DNA of 64,000 bases from Bacillus salipaludis (GTDB taxonomy: Bacteria; Bacillota; Bacilli; Bacillales_B; DSM-18226). This document shows, in pieces, positions 63,548 through 64,000 of the stretch; the first letter of the stretch is position 1; every line of letters starts with the position of its first letter. Position numbers and translations under genes: made by a program. The stretch lies in assembly GCF_004358205.1 (NCBI RefSeq), contig NZ_SMYO01000010.1:62001-126000 (forward strand), given 5' to 3'. Under the pieces are notes generated by a model that was not told the origin of the DNA, ran no database searches, and saw only the letters and a program-made list of their open reading frames with translations.

Positions 63548-64000
63548 TTATAAGAACATATCTAATATTAAAGTAAATACTAATCCGCATACACCAACGA
63601 TTGTGGAAAGAACTGTATAGGTTCCGAATGCTTCCTTCAAACTCATACCTAGCGATTCCTTAACCATCCAGAATCCTGCGTCGTTAACGTGTGATGCGAT
63701 GGCACTGCCTGCACCTGTTGCAAGTGCAACTAGCTCTAAGTTAACATCAGGCATAGTAGCAAGCAATGGAAGCACTAAACCAGGAGTTGTTAAGGTTGCA
63801 ACAGTTCCGGATCCCAGACAGACACGCAGTAAAGCTGCCACAATCCAAGCAAACAGAACCGGTGACATATGAGAACCTTCGAATAATTTAGCAACATAAT
63901 CACCAACGCCGCCATCAACAATAACCTGCTTTAAGGCACCGCCGCCGCCGATAATTAATAGCAGCATTCCCAATGCATTTACTGCTGAACCACAGGAATC
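63548..64000 (-). CDS. GntP-family sugar acid permease (partial, C-terminal part)
   Basis: The frame runs off the window's right edge; the last 150 residues are present. GGGALKQVIVDGGVGDYV, RVCLGSGTVATLTTPGL, GAGSAIASHVNDAGFWMV and the final helix VCGLVFTLILDMFL are GntP/gluconate:H+ symporter marks. The true start lies outside. It is the likely importer of the sugar acid handled by dtnK, pdxA2 and the LarA-family enzyme. Confidence 0.9.
   Translation of the reverse strand, partial: DSCGSAVNALGMLLLIIGGGGALKQVIVDGGVGDYVAKLFEGSHMSPVLFAWIVAALLRVCLGSGTVATLTTPGLVLPLLATMPDVNLELVALATGAGSAIASHVNDAGFWMVKESLGMSLKEAFGTYTVLSTIVGVCGLVFTLILDMFL

Overview
The window is low-GC DNA from a Gram-positive, endospore-former-type bacterium. 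It looks like Bacillaceae, probably a Neobacillus/Mesobacillus/Cytobacillus-like genus. The grounds are an intact tuaABCDEFGH order, strong AGGAGG ribosome sites, PhoP-type direct repeats, YezD, SwrC, a PTS NagP, and many U-rich hairpin terminators. No rRNA, tRNA, CRISPR array or intact insertion sequence was seen. Nearly everything is on the minus strand; the exceptions are a DoxX gene, two tiny membrane-protein genes, a broken methyltransferase and a UvrC-like nuclease.

Layout. 30-485 is a GNAT acetyltransferase. 886-4031 is a glutarate unit: regulator CsiR, L-2-hydroxyglutarate oxidase LhgO and glutarate hydroxylase GlaH, with palindromic operator candidates and a structured terminator-bearing leader in front of glaH. 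4611-10254 is a peptide/nickel-family ABC importer (two ATPases, binding lipoprotein, two permeases). 10561-11861 is aroK-aroD. 13567-17421 is a permease/amidohydrolase/C-N hydrolase unit. 17758-18498 is a frameshifted methyltransferase. 18656-29524 is mixed housekeeping and accessory genes: PTS NagP, HemY, DinB, RidA, an EamA exporter, a methyltransferase, YnfA with a non-standard start, a UvrC/Cho-like nuclease and the NAD(P)HX repair enzyme.

29931-50624 is dominated by cell-envelope and phosphate-limitation genes. It holds the complete teichuronic acid operon tuaABCDEFGH with galU, then a glycosyltransferase/PAP2 phosphatase/truncated UDP-glucose dehydrogenase unit, the RND pump SwrC, a beta-propeller phosphoesterase and a PhoX-type phosphatase. 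Hexamer arrays of the PhoP type at 11-bp phase lie before the phosphatase genes and the glycosyltransferase unit, and a looser cluster lies before tuaA. Together these look like one phosphate-starvation locus: phosphate scavenging plus replacement of phosphate-containing envelope polymers, and perhaps lipids.

51348-55537 is a sulfate importer operon (yezD, sbp, cysT, cysW, cysA). Two leaders in it share a covarying mini-hairpin directly before an intrinsic terminator, a possible undescribed riboregulator. 55787 to the window end is a four-carbon acid-sugar cluster: GntP permease, LarE, a PrpR-like regulator, DUF1537 kinase, PdxA2, a LarA-family nickel-pincer racemase homologue and a NiCoT/UreH-type transporter. 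I infer a route in which a nickel-pincer enzyme epimerises a C4 sugar acid for the DtnK/PdxA2 pathway. That cluster, the paired yezD/sbp leaders and two tiny proteins sharing a KIFYYSF motif are the most interesting items.

The intergenic regions also hold repeats: four copies of a dispersed inverted-repeat element, a duplicated block of 21-bp units, a 51-bp tandem repeat, and a hairpin pair inside the tua operon.
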